This document shows positions 23,755 to 35,510 of a stretch of DNA of 64,000 nt, piece after piece. Every line of letters starts with the position of its first letter. Position 1 is the first letter of the stretch. The notes below the pieces were generated by a model. The model worked only from the letters and a program-made list of their open reading frames with translations, ran no database searches and was not told the origin of the DNA. Location: contig JBBELK010000057.1 of the NCBI GenBank assembly GCA_037783545.1, positions 992,001 through 1,056,000 of the forward strand. Direction: 5' to 3'. Origin of the DNA: Henricia sp. BOLD:AAB3569 (taxonomy: Eukaryota; Echinodermata; Asteroidea; Spinulosida; Echinasteridae). The translations under genes were made by a program, and so were the position numbers.

Positions 23755-24172
23755 TAGTCCATAAGCCAGAGGGGCCCACTGTGCACCACCCCCCCCCCCC
23801 CCCCCCCACCCCCCCCCCCCCCCCCCCCCATCCCCCCCCCGCCCCGTCAAAACAATTGTCGTAGAGATACAAGTTACCCCTCGAAATGTAGGTCTTGGTG
23901 AGTTATACACAGTGTTACATGAGTTATGTCTTTTAATTTAGTAAGTAGGTCAACAGAGGTCAAAAAGGTCGATTTTAAAGGGAGTTGTGCAAAATTTGGT
24001 AAGCCTCGCCATCCAACAGGAAAAATGTACGTGTAAATTAATAAAGTTTTACTATCACACGATATCATTCTGTCTCAAAGTATTTTATTCACCATATCAA
24101 TCAAGTTAATTTGATTATATTGGTAAAAAGGCTTTCCGCCACAACGTGGGAAATAGGCGGGTCAATATAGCA
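23755..24172. repeat. Left inverted terminal repeat of the DIRS-type fossil
   Basis: It pairs with 30473-31031 through 'GAGGGGCCCACxGTGCACC', a C-rich tract (23789-23840), 'TAGAGATACAAGTTACCCCT', 'GTAGGTCTTGGTGAGT' and 'CACAACGTGGGAAA'. The G/C homopolymer-rich section differs in length between arms. Confidence 0.85.
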
Positions 24173-24429
24173 ACAACAATACCCGAACCTCAAAAAACTT
24201 ACAAGCATGGAAGGGGTGGAGACAATAAATTCTCTAATATAACTGCTGATGTCAGATATAGCTAATTTTATTGTTCAGTAATGTGTATAACATAATACTT
24301 TGGCAAGACTGGCTGCACCAGCCACCATATAAGCCGCTAAGGCAGGGTGCGCCACCCTGCCAGAATTGCCTCCCTGGTAACTTGCACTTCTAGGGCTGTT
24401 TTTGAGACGTGGGATTCAAAAGGTCTGGT

Positions 24430-25795
24430 CATCCCACGCAGGTTTAATCAGCCCAGATCTAAGCCATCCCAGCCCAGATATAAGCCATCCAAGCCCAGCC
24501 CAAAGCCATCCAAGCCTAGCCCGAAGCCATCCAAGCCCAGCCCAAAGCCATCCAAGCCTAGCCCGAAGCCAATAGTAATATCGACTATCCACACTCAAAC
24601 CATGTAGTATTTGAAGCCATCCCAGATCAACCCAAACGCCAAAATCCAGCACGAAGCCACACTCCAGCCCAGCTCTAAGCCATCCCGTTTCAGCCCGAAG
24701 TCATCCCGGCCCAGCCCGAAGCCATCCGAGACAAGCCCAATGCCCCCCAGCTATACGCCCAAACACCAAAACCCTAGCCCGAAGCCATCCCAGCCCAGCT
24801 CTAAGCCATCCCAACCCAGCCCTAAGCCATCCCAGTCTAGCCCGAAGCCATCCCGGCCCAGCCCATGCAGCCCAGCCCGAAGCCATCCCGGCCCAACCTG
24901 AAGCCCTGGCTCAGTCCGAAGCCATCCCAGCCAAGCCCAATGAAGCCATCCAAACCCAATCTGAAGGCATCCAGGCCCAACCTGAAGCCATCCTGGCCCA
25001 TCCCGAAGCCATCCCAACTCAGCCCGAAGCCATCCCAATCCAGCCCGAAGCCATCCCGGCCCAGCCCGAAGACATCCCGGCCCAGCCCAAAGCCATCCCG
25101 GCCCAACTTGAAGCCATCCGGGCCCAGTCCGAAGCCATCCCAGCCAAGCCCAATGCCCTCCTAGCTCAGCCAAAAACCCCAAACCCAAGCCCGAAGCCAT
25201 CCCAGCCCAGTATGAAGTCATCCCGTCCCAACCTGAAGCCATCCTGGCCCAGACCGAAGCCATCCCAGCCCAGCCCGAAGCCATCCCAGCCCAACCCTAA
25301 GCCATCATGGCCCAGCCCGAAGCCATCCCAGCCAAGCACAATGCCCTCCCAGCTCAGCCCAAACCCCATAACCCCAGCCCGAAGCCATCCCAGCCCAACC
25401 CGAAGCCACCTGACCCAACCCGAAGCCACCCCGGCCCAGCCCGAAGCCATCCTGGCCCAGCCCGAAGTCATCCCACGGCTTCAGGCTGGACCAGGGTGGC
25501 CTTCAGACTGGGCCGGGGTAGCTTTGGGCTGGGCCAGGGTGGCTTCGTGCTGAGCTGGGGTGGTTTCAGGCTGGGATTTTGGGCTTCAGGCTGGGCTTTT
25601 GGACTTCATGTTTTGCTGGGAGGGCATTGGGCTGGGGCTGGATGACTTCGGGCTGGGCCGGGATGGCTTAGGGCTGGACTTTAGGGTCTTTGGGTTAGGC
25701 CGAGATTGCTTCAGGCTGAGCCGGATGGCTCGAGGCTGGGCTTGGATGGCTTCGGGCTAAACCGGGATGGCTTCGGGCTGAACTGGGATGGCTAC
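24430..25795. repeat. 21-bp minisatellite (GAAGCCATCCCAGCCCAGCCC) that reverses orientation
   Basis: About 50 degenerate copies of a 21-bp unit run forward from 24430 to about 25475. The array then switches to the complementary strand (CTTCGGGCTGGGCTGGGATGG type) from about 25476 to 25795. As 21 is a multiple of three, several frames stay open on both strands, giving proline/serine/lysine-rich or tryptophan/glycine-rich products. These are repeat artefacts, not proteins. Confidence 0.95.
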
Positions 25796-26279
25796 ACTGT
25801 AAAATAGATTAGTCATTGGTGGCCCTAAATTTGTTTTTGCTTCATGACTAATTTATAGTCACCGGTGACCAATTAAATGTAGTCATTGTCTGATGGTATG
25901 ACTTATTAAGATTAGTCCTTCGGATAGACAGATAAGCTGTTTTTATGTGAAAGCAAAAACAAAGACGTTCCAAACGTGTTTAAACAAAGCTTTTCAACAA
26001 AAATCTGATGACTGCAACCATTTTTTTCTTGAAATACCAATTATTTCCGTCTTAATTAAAAAGGGAAAGTGCATTTTACTCGATATTAAATTTATATGGC
26101 GATCGTACGATAGTAAAAACAAGGATGCCAAGCTGGTACTCCTGCAACGGGCCGCGTGGCCAGCGTTCACGTGTAGCAGTTGAAATATCTACGAACGGCC
26201 GTGCGGGCTGCCGCCATTGTTTTCCTGCAACGTGACGTGACGGGTTTGATTGTGAACGTTACCACAGGCCTATCATCGT
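25796..26279. other. Junction sequence between the minisatellite and RT remnants
   Basis: It begins ACACTGTAAAATAGATTAGTC right after the minisatellite, a tip that resembles MITE ends, and shows the inverted phrase 'GACTAATTTATAGTCACCGGTG'. I could not find a clear matching right end. No gene seen. Confidence 0.3.
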
Positions 26280-26638
26280 CAAAACAAATGAATCGAATGT
26301 CTCAGAAGAGGAATGAATAGAGTAAAAACAAGAGATGTCCTCTGCAGTTGCAAGGTGCATGGCTCGGTAATTCTCTTTGTGAGTTTTTCAGAGCAAGATC
26401 TTTGGCAATTTCGAGGTTCCAGCGGGACTGCTGGATAGCAGGAAACAAGTTTTCCTATCACTTGTGACACTTGTAAAATGGTTGGGTTGTCCTGCTCTTT
26501 GAGGTTTTTGCATACTTCTACCACATCAGAAATATTTTTAGGTGGTAATATCACTATGAGCAACTAACAATGGAAATTGGGTACAAACCATTGTTATCAA
26601 CAAGTTTAAAGTGAAACCCACAAAATCCAACACTTGTG

Positions 26639-27487
26639 TAGGGACTTGGAAATCTGTGACGTCATCGCGCGCGCACTGGGTACACTAATACTGGTCAGTT
26701 TCGCAGTGGATTTCTGCTGTATGCGAAGTGGCGCATCATGAAAAATGCGCTGTAAAACATCACAACATTGTTCAATTCCAACTTTTTAAATAGATACTGA
26801 AAATAAAAAACACTTTCTGACGATATTTATTTTTAAAACAATTTGTTTAAATATTTAAATTGGAACACAGCAAGATGTTTGTTTGACGGTGAGATTTCTG
26901 GTCCAAACAGGATAGTTTGTGTTGCGAAACAGACTTGTGAAACCAGTTACAGTTTGGGGAGATTGTTGTCTGTGTTTGTGCAAAATTTCAGTGTAAAACA
27001 CATGCCCCTTGTTTGATTGTTTTAGCATACAAAAATGATCATCAGTTACTCTTTGTGAGCGTTGTCGAGTGCGTGGTTTTCATTCCAGGCGTAAATATGT
27101 GCTCTTACACATAGTACGCGCCCTCACATGTGCTATGTACTCCTGTTGCATTGAGGCTTTTTTGACAAAGCTTTAGTTGAGCAGAAAACGAGACAGCGTG
27201 TTGAACTAAGACTAATCAGACTTGAAGTTGAAGATATCTTCGTTGGCTTGGCGCAATATGTCACTGCGGGGGCGCTTCATACTGAATCGCATTCTTCGAG
27301 CTCTCTCCTAATCAGTTTACACGCACGATTTCGCGGGAAAACGGCCGATTTCTAAGACGCATATCTCGGCTACCGCTTGTTCAATTTATGCGATAAATGC
27401 TGTTTTGGAATTTACAGAAAATAATCTGTAATGTGAGATGATATTTTCAATCAAAATCGAACTTTGAATTTCTTTTCCAAGTCCCTA
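26639..27487. mobile_element. 849-bp inverted-repeat DNA element nested in the DIRS-type fossil
   Basis: Termini are TAGGGACTTGGAAA and TTTCCAAGTCCCTA (the right one with a small interruption). ACTTGTG flanks both sides (26632-26638 and 27488-27494), giving a 7-bp duplication. Reverse-transcriptase remnants of the host element lie on both sides. No transposase frame is seen. Superfamily not assigned. Confidence 0.75.
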
Positions 27488-27587
27488 ACTTGTGCAGGTT
27501 CGAAATGTGATTTTTTTTTCACGTTGACAAAGCCTAAGTCTTGTATTAGTTTACATCTGTCCTGCACATTATTAGCGCATTCCTCAT

Positions 27588-28179
27588 CATCCTGAGATCT
27601 CAGGGAATTTCCACTATGCGAAGCGACGTGACAATACCCTGAGGAAATACACGCAAATCTGCGGAGCGAGCCGGCTGTTGTCTTGAGCCAACTCACGCCC
27701 GAGTCATTTTGATGTAATTTAATCAATTCGGTCATGTTATGCCGAAAAGAAACAATTTCTATACTTTCCAGAAATTGTATTGGGTTCCGTTCCCTATGAC
27801 TGTCCCATTCCTACCAAACTTTCAAACGACGAACCTTATTTACTCCGCAGTTGTTCACATTAATAACAGGGATGCATGCTGACGAATGTAATGGAACGGA
27901 TTCCCCAGTATGCTTGAAATAGCAGCCAATCGCCGACGCGGACAACGGCCAGCATTACCGAGTACATGTATCACATGCATGCACGGTGTTTACAATCCGC
28001 GCGCGTTACATTTGAATGCCTGCAATCGTGCTACAATGCACTGCAAGCGTCCTGATTGGTCTAGCAGAGGCGACAAGATTTCTGTCGCTAGTCCCACCGC
28101 CAAATGGGGCCTTTTTCAACAGGGCCACTGTACGCAGGAGTTAGGGAGTGCGTTAAAGGGGCACTGTTGCAAGAGGATG
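27588..28179. mobile_element. 592-bp DNA element nested in the DIRS-type fossil, 9-bp target duplication
   Basis: ATTCCTCAT flanks both sides (27579-27587 and 28180-28188). The inserted piece starts CATCCT and ends AGGATG, a 6-bp inverted tip. Flanking reverse-transcriptase remnants show it landed within the older element. The 9-bp duplication suggests a Mutator-like origin, but the short tips leave this open. Confidence 0.7.
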
Positions 28180-30472
28180 ATTCCTCATGTGTATCGCCAA
28201 TAAGTAATGAATCGTCAATATAGTTGGCCGAAATATGGCCCATATTCCGTAATGTTGCTGCCACGGGTTTCATTACTTTTGTAAATATTCGAGGTGCACT
28301 CGCTAGCCCAAAACACAAACAGGTAAACTGCCATAGCTTTTCACTCCAATAAAATCGCAGAAATTGTTGATGTTCTTGAGCGATAGGTATTGTGAAATAT
28401 GCGTCTTTCAAGTCTATTGACGCCATAAAGCACTTCGGCCTAATAAAAGTCAGGGCAATTTCAAGTGTTTCCATTTTAAAATAGTGGTAAGTGACAAATT
28501 TATTTAAACTCTTTAGGTTTATAATAAACCGCATGGAACCATCCTTTTTTGGTCTTAAAAAGATATTGGACACAAATTGTCCTGCACAGGGGAGAACAGG
28601 TATAATGGCCCCTTTGTTTTGCAGGGCATTTATCTCCGCATATGCATTAAATGATATAGGCCGCGGTGCATTCGTTTGCACTGGTGGGGTATCAAATTCA
28701 ATATGGCATTGCTGGACAGTATCCAATATCAATTTATCGGTACTAATCATTTCCCAGGTAGAAACAAATTTGTTCAGTCGCCCTGCTATTGCAGTCTTAT
28801 TTAGCAGTTGGTACTTACTTACGATTTCTGTTGACGTGGTATTTCCATTGCTGTTTTTGTTTAGTTGGCCGGTTTCTTTACCGAAGTGCTGGGGTTTGAT
28901 GTTTGCATTTGCCGCGGACTCTCGTAGTCGTAGCTTGTGCGGTAACCCCGTAACCCCCGACTCCGGCTTCGCCGGTAGTAGTACGGCGCCCTCTGGCGGC
29001 TGTAATTCGACTGTTCGGGGTATATCGCCCCCGAGTTCGGTAGTTCCCCGAACGATAGGTGGAATCTCGGTCAAAATACCGGTTAGAACGACGAGCGTCG
29101 TAAGAGGAGCCATAAATCTTGGAACCAATATTGTTGGTCTCTTGAATAGCCTTACAGGCTTGAATCAAATCATCTCCGAAGAGAAAATTCGTACATGCTA
29201 CTTGAGACGAGCAAAGTGGGGCGAATTTGGAACTTAGTTTAGGACGGATACTGTCACGTCTGCGCAAGTTCAATTGCCCGCCCCAAAATAGCGACTGCAT
29301 CTCACTATGAGCAAAAACATGTACATGTTCATTGTAACCCCATTGTTAGTAACAATGGTGTGTGCCAAATTTCCATTGTTAGATGTTCATAGTGTCTACA
29401 AGCATTCGAATCACTTGCAGTGTCAATGCTTTTCTCGTCTTTATCGTTAAGCTTTCAACAGCTGTCATTGATTTGACAAAAGAATTCTGAATCTTTTGAA
29501 ATTTCACGTCTCGTGCTCTGGTCTGTGGCTTGAGAATGCCCCATATTTCTGGGTTTACTCTAGTTAAACAAACGTTTTCAAAGTTACTTGGTCCGGTATG
29601 TAGTTTTTCTTCAAGCTTTTCATTCTGTACCTTGCCTCGGGCCAAATAATTAATTGTCTTTTCCAATTGTTCATTAATAGAGTGGCTTTCTTGGTCATCG
29701 CCTCCAATCAATGTTGCCATTTCGGTCAACAAATCTTCTGTTTGTCCGCTAGCCAACACATTATCCAAGTCACCTTCCGTGTACGTTTCGTCACCTTGGT
29801 CAGTGTGTTCATTTGAGGTTTCGCCCCTTTCGGGTACGATACGAGTGACATTTGGCAACAAATTCTCATAATCATCAATAATTTCGCCGTCACTTAGTTC
29901 TGTACCGAAATCGAGTGCTTGATCAGCATTGGCGGGACATGCATGTGCATTGCGCTGTGCAATTTAAGCTTCAGCCAAAGAGGCAACAGTTTGCTGCAAT
30001 GACGCTACTGTTTCGCGTAGGTCGGGCTCTTGCTTTCTAGGCAGTTTCTAGGCAGTATCGTCCGGTTCCAAATGTTTGCGTTTGGCAGTGCGCTTTCGAG
30101 CCGCAGTTGGTTTGCTACCGCTTGTTTTGCTTGTATCACGAGGCGTATTTGCAAGTTCATTTTGCAGCTGCTCAAGTAGTCGCCCTTCGTCTTCAGAGGG
30201 TTCGATTTGCAATACTGCTTTGCTGTTACTTGCCATAGCTCGGCGTGCGTAAAGTCGACCACAACGTGGTCCGGCGAAAAAGTGTGGCAACGAATCCAAA
30301 AGTGTCCGCGTATAGCACTCGACATAGTACGACAGCCACTGAAAATACACTGGCGACCACCCCGAGAGGGTGCATTTATATAGGGGCTTCTGCGCATTCC
30401 ATTCTTTGATTGTGTGGCATTCCTGAGTTACTGAACAATGCATTTTTTTTTTGAGGTTGGGATATTTTTGGT

Positions 30473-31031
30473 GCTATATTGACCCGCCTTTTCCCCACGT
30501 TGTGGCAGAAAGCCTTTCTACCAATATAATCAAATTAACTTTATTTATATGGTGAATAAAATACTTTGAGACAGAATTATATCATGTACTAAAACTTTAA
30601 AACTTTATTAATTTACACGTACATTTTTGTTTGATGGCGAGGATTACTCAATTTTGCGCAACTCCCTTTAAAATTGACCTTTTGACGTCTGTTGACCTAC
30701 TTACTCAATTTAAAAGACATAACTCATGTACCACTGTGTAGGACTCACCAAGACCTACATTTTGAGGGGTAACGTATATCTCTACGACACCTTTTGACGG
30801 AACAATGGATATTTAAATTTCCCCTAACCCTAAAATGGCCGTCAAAAGTCTTGGGCTTGAGGGTTCATGTAACATCCAAAATCAACTAGTGAGTCCCAGT
30901 TAATCTCATGTTAACAAGTCTTAAAATGAAGTGCAGATGCAAACCTACTCGGAAAATGTTGTTTCGTCAATTCTAGGAGGGAGGGGGAGGGGGGTAGGGG
31001 TGCACGGTGGGCCCCTCTGGCCCATGGACTA
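30473..31031. repeat. Right inverted terminal repeat of the DIRS-type fossil
   Basis: Complement of 23755-24172, but with about 140-180 extra bases (about 30800-30980) before the G-rich tract and the GTGCACGGTGGGCCCCTCTGG-type outer end. The extra sequence shows no further structure. Confidence 0.8.
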
Positions 31032-31079
31032 TCCGACTTACTGAAAATCCCAGAATAACGGGACATTCTTGTGGGTCGC

Positions 31080-31289
31080 TTCACTCCAAATTCCCGGCCG
31101 TATTTCCTTTAAGCAGCGTGCGTCAAATATGCATGCAGAACGCGTGAATAAAGTTCAGTGTTCCTGAAAACAAGTTCAGCGTGCATATCCAATCATCTGC
31201 ATGACTTTTGTAATTCATTCCATGCCGCACTCCAAATTCCTTCCATGCCCCATTTTCGTCAAGCAACGCGCGTCAAATTTGCTTAAGCT
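31080..31289. repeat. Imperfect tandem duplication beside the compound MITE
   Basis: 'CTCCAAATTCC ... GCGCGTCAAAT' appears at about 31083-31130 and again at 31220-31280. The second copy is interrupted by the element at 31290-31956 and appears to continue after it ('CAGAACACGCGAAAACATTCAGTGTGCAT'-like, broken here for length). Confidence 0.5.
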
Positions 31290-31956
31290 ACAGTCACATT
31301 GGAGGTACGGTAGAGCACGGTACAGCACGGTTGAAGATCGGCGTCTACCGTGCTCTAACGCAGAGGTAACCGTATCGGTACCATGGGCTACTGCGTTCTA
31401 TCGTGCTGTACCATGGGCTACCGCGCTGTGCCGGGAAACGGATTTCTAATTTTTAAAATTTTTAAAAATTAAGAATTTACCGCACGGACACCGCACTGTA
31501 CCGGCTGCGTCGCCTCTACCGTGTTGGAGCCGTATTGACACCGTGTTCTACCGCCTTCTGCCGTGTTGTGCCGTGTTGTACCGTGGGGACAGTGACCGTC
31601 GACCCTCGATTTTACGCGATTTTCGGGCCGGTAGAGCACGGTATAGCACCGCGCTTTACCGTGCTCTACCGTACGCCACCATGCACGTACCGTGTTCTAT
31701 TAGCCTTTTTGAAGTATGGCGGACACAATAGGATGGCGCACTTTGCAGTGGGTATAAAATCGACTAAAATGCAAAATAACTCAGTTTTTCACTTTACACT
31801 TATTAATTTTATTTATAATTCTGTCTATGTATTATAATTACAACATGTAAATCAAGTTTTTGGAAAGAAATACAATTGATAAAAAAATTCATACCCAAAT
31901 GAAATTGCGCCCTCTCCTTTTGTTCCGCCATACTTCTAAAAGGCTAATGTGACTGT
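31290..31956. mobile_element. Compound inverted-repeat element with internal CTACCGTGCT minisatellite
   Basis: Termini are ACAGTCACATT and AATGTGACTGT. The left 410 bp is a degenerate repeat of 'GTAGAGCACGGTACAGCACGG' and its complement. Right of it is an inner hairpin pair 'AGCCTTTTTGAAGTATGGCGG' and 'CCGCCATACTTCTAAAAGGCT', enclosing about 200 bp of AT-rich sequence. It looks like one MITE whose arm carries an expanded satellite. Confidence 0.65.
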
Positions 31957-32671
31957 CGCTTTACAGAACACGCGAAAACATTCAGTGTGCATCTCCATTT
32001 CATCTAGTTTTATAGGCATGTTCAGACGGCCAATATCATAAATACTCAGAGTGGATATTCACAAACAGCCTTTTTGTGTGTAACTTCGACGCGCGTTGCT
32101 GGACGAAAATGCTCTGATAACCACATAAACAGCTTGATTTTGGGTCATTCCGTGTCAATTCAACGAGCTTTTGGACCTGACCATCACGGATTGAAATGAA
32201 ATTTAGTGTGCTGATTGGACTCCTTGAGAAACCCCATAAACTGAAATTTTATGTAATTCGGTAAATTAATTTTTGAGATACGGGTCAACGAACTTTGGAC
32301 TAATTAGCATGACCTGCTATGCTTGGACAATTATATCTCTAAAAGTAATGGACCTACAGAGATAAACTTAACAAAATTTTAAAGCTCTTGAAATGGCCTT
32401 TATTTTATAAAATAACATCAAAATTGTATCTCGTACCACAAAAAAAGTTATGTGAATTTTTAACCTTTGACCTTGATTTGCAAAAATGAGTATTTGTCAA
32501 AATGCGTAGATTTTTTTTATTTGTTAGCTTAAGATGTAAGGAACATTTCCAGAAAGATTTGGGATGGGCACTCTTACAGTTTTTGAGTTCCGATAATTTA
32601 AACATTAAATAACATGTAAATACCATGTAAATACCATGCAAATAACATGTAACTGTGTATATACATGTGCT
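31957..32671. other. Intergenic stretch without a supported gene
   Basis: AT-rich sequence, with a small ACATGTAAATACCATGT duplication just before the LINE remnant. No gene seen. Confidence 0.35.
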
Positions 32672-33560
32672 GATGTGACGCTGGTGTACGACCCGAAACA
32701 GCCAAACAGCTTCCGCTCGGGTCGCTGGGGAACCACCACCAACCCTGACTTGGCCTTCTCCAACATCGGTGCGAATACCATCAGCCGCCGTGTCCTCGAG
32801 CCTTTCCCTAAATCGCAGCACCGACCCTCCATCATCGAATCGTCATCAGTTGCCATCCATCCCACACAAACAAGACCGGTTAAACGATGGAACTTTAGGA
32901 AAGCAAACTGGGCCGAGTTCACGAAGCTCCTCGACACCACGGCCAGCCAGCTCCCCAGCTCTACCTCAGACCCAGACCTTGCGTATAACGCAACAGAGAC
33001 AATTTTCCTGCCTGTCCTCGCTGGCATCCTACCACCTGACATACGCCGCGAGTCACGTGCCATGCAGCTCACCACCGCCGCCAGAGCGAACCGAGGCCAC
33101 CTTCTCCATCAACGCGTGACCACGCCCACCAACCGCCAGCGTCTGAAGTCACGAAGACCCTTCTCGCGACACGCGGCACAATTGAGCACCGGAGAATTCG
33201 ATCCATCTGTGGCTTGGAGAGACCGCGTCACCAAAGGCCCTCGTTTCATCCAGATGGCCTGTCCTCCACCCGGCTCTTCACTCCCACCTGGTGCCGACCT
33301 ACCACGGAAGCAGTGGGTCAGACTGAACCGACTGCGATCAGGCACGGCCCGTGTCGCAGAGACCCTCCACCGCTGGGGCCTACGGACAGATGCAGCGTGC
33401 CCTTGTGGACACCCGTCACAGACCGTCGAGCATGTGGTGACAGTCTGTCCGCTACACAGGTCGCCTGGGGACCTGTCCAGGCTCCGTTACCCCGATGACC
33501 CTACGATTGACTGGCTGCAGAGACTAAACATCGACATCTGACATACGAATAATAATAATC
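32672..33560 (+). pseudogene. Internally deleted LINE (non-LTR retrotransposon) remnant
   Basis: A continuous frame of about 290 codons ends at 33541. Its N-terminal part carries the end of an AP-type endonuclease domain (LVYDPKQPNSFRSGRW, NPDLAFSNIG, then RWNFRKANW). It then jumps, at about 33003-33010, directly into the C-terminal region of such proteins (VLAGILPPDIRRE, WVRLNRLRSG, and a cysteine/histidine pattern CPCGHPSQTVEHVVTVCPLH). The roughly 400-500-residue reverse-transcriptase domain expected between them is absent, yet the frame stays open. The 3' end is followed by an AATAATAAT tail (33548-33559). The tail and C-terminal zinc-like motif fit the jockey/I-like group broadly. It cannot retrotranspose by itself. 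Confidence 0.8.
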
Positions 33561-33738
33561 TAAACTTAGTTTCACGTGGTACTCCAATGTTTGATCCGGC
33601 GCAATGTTTGCCCCCCTTGGGGGTCCCCAGGGGTCAAACGCAGCAGACGCCTAGATCTGTAAATACTTCCTAAATGTTCCTGCCCTCGGTTGTTGTATAC
33701 CTCGTTCGTTTAACCAAAACGCTCTGGGCTGCCGGTCT
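33561..33738 (-). repeat. Dispersed repeat, inverted partner of 22682-22862
   Basis: It starts immediately after the AAT tail of the LINE remnant with TAAACTTAGTTTCACGTGG and ends GGGCTGCCGGTCT. It matches the complement of 22682-22862 throughout. Confidence 0.8.
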
Positions 33739-35169
33739 ACTACTTACAAAGACTTGCTACAACATATTATGACCTGTGATTATCTTACAGATGACCTGTA
33801 CCACTAAACAACGCATGCCTGCTGGTGATATACATGTGAGGACAGCCACTGACTTGCAGTGGCAGTGGCACAGGTCTACTTACAAGACTATTTAAACAGC
33901 TAGTATCCCCCGTCCACATTTTGATAAGTGTTCATGTTTATCATGAAAGTGTATGTGTCTACAACACCATCACAACTCGTCACCCGAGATTCTGAAACGC
34001 CCGAGGTCACTTGGTTTGTTGATAAACAGGGTTTTGACGTCATCCTGAGAAGAACACAAAACGGCCTGTGCAGTATTGAATGGAAAATATACGGAGTTAA
34101 TGTTCATCATGCCTGTGTTGTCCTTGTAATTCAAAATACAAGCGTGAAAAACACTTGATGTCATATGACAATAATCTACTATCACTTTTTTGTGAAAAAA
34201 ACCGGTGAAATTGTGGCTCACAATGAAGCTCTTTTGAAGTAAATACTGGAGCATCGTGACCGGTGGTCTTGTCACGGAACGAACGGCATACACAGTGCGT
34301 GTTGAACGGTCCCTGCGGGCCGTAGTTCCCACGTGTTTGAAATTGGCACAGCACGGTATGCACATCGGCCGGTACAAGTTAGAACGAGCGGCTCATTTTT
34401 CTCTCTCTTCGTAATAAACAAGAAAATCTGTCTGCTCTTTTTTTTCATGGTGTCTGGTAAAGCATACAACCACACAACTACTTTGCACGAGAACAATTCT
34501 TCAATGACACTATTGAACAGAGACGGTTTTCGGAGTTTTTTGCGTGTAAACGTATGGCACTGCCGCCCGTGTTTACACGTGTTTCTCAGGATTGCGTCAC
34601 AAGGTCGTGCGCATATCGTTGATACCCAATGAGCGTTTCAGAAGTGGCGAACATTTCATTTGCGAAAACCGCACTTTTGCTTGCGATTTATCTACTTAAA
34701 ACGGACAGTTTGAAATAAACAGCGGTATAAGTCGGCTGGAGGGATATGTGGACTATCGAAAAAGGTGCAAATGCTGGATTTTTCGTTAAGGAGGATATAC
34801 TAGCTCTTTAACAACGTATAGCGAACTACTTTCCGAAGTTGTGAAGGAAGGCATGCAGTTTGACTTGCGTACGTATAACACCCTGCAAACAAACATCCCA
34901 AATAAATATCTTACCAAGTACATGTACAACTGAGTACAAGGTAGACGTGTAGGCCTATTTGCTCATTCCACTGCATAGCACAGATGTGATCCTACTTGTC
35001 CAATTCGTATATACACTCGACCAAAACAGTTCTGTCACCAAAAAAGTTCTGTCACCAGTAAGACATTTATAGATATATATTATTAAATTGGATTTAATGT
35101 AGGAAAATAATATATCAAATTTTAGCTGAACATATCCCTCAAAGGAATAGAGCTCAAGAGTGATCATGG
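33739..35169. other. Intergenic stretch without a supported gene
   Basis: Several open frames of 70-135 codons overlap here on both strands, but none shows a domain or splice-flanked structure. No terminal repeats found. Confidence 0.35.
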
Positions 35170-35510
35170 TGGCAAGCTTAACTGAACAGGAATGCAACAA
35201 AGGAGTGTGGGATCAGAATGAAAAACACCAAAGAACATTGCAACTTGTGATTTGGGCAATTTGTGTGTAGACAATTAGGACATTTTTAAGTAAGTTTGGA
35301 TTTATCAATGTCTTGTCAAAAACATCAAAATCAAAATGGTTAAATTGTCCAATCTGAATCGTGCCATTGCATTAGCTATGGTGGAAGCAAAATACTGAAC
35401 TGTAACCCCCCATGCTTGAGTGCAATAAAGTTGACATCGTTGTGTTTTTTTGTGTTTTGCATTCTGACCCCACACTCCTTTGTTGCATTCCTGTTCCCTG
35501 AAGCTTGCCA
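35170..35510. mobile_element. MITE with TGGCAAGCTT ends
   Basis: A 341-bp unit with arms TGGCAAGCTT and AAGCTTGCCA. The arms continue inward through 'CAGGAATGCAACAAAGGAGT' and its complement for about 55 bp. Confidence 0.8.

Larger units (their letters stand above)
23755..31031 (-). mobile_element. DIRS-type retroelement fossil (tyrosine-recombinase retroelement order)
   Basis: An element of about 7.3 kb bounded by inverted repeats: left arm 23755-24172, right arm 30473-31031. Coding remnants are on the minus strand. Gag-like pieces lie at about 29220-30440. Reverse-transcriptase homology lies at about 26280-29130, with the DIRS-type phrases KDAYF, CFGLASAPRIF and YIDD, and a downstream ILQVSQVIGKLVS phrase typical of the region after the catalytic core. 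RNase H, methylase and recombinase parts are not recognised. The element is broken in several places. It contains two later DNA-element insertions (26639-27487 and 27588-28179), and a large minisatellite occupies its 3' part. Divergence between the arms indicates moderate age. Confidence 0.85.

Noticed and set aside
24347-25760. Many long open frames (up to 177 codons) rich in KPSQPSP or GWxxLG
   Set aside because: They are all translations of the 21-bp minisatellite, whose unit length keeps frames open on both strands; no start context or splice signals.
28491-29237. 248-codon plus-strand frame
   Set aside because: It is antisense to the DIRS-type reverse-transcriptase remnant, which carries the recognisable motifs.
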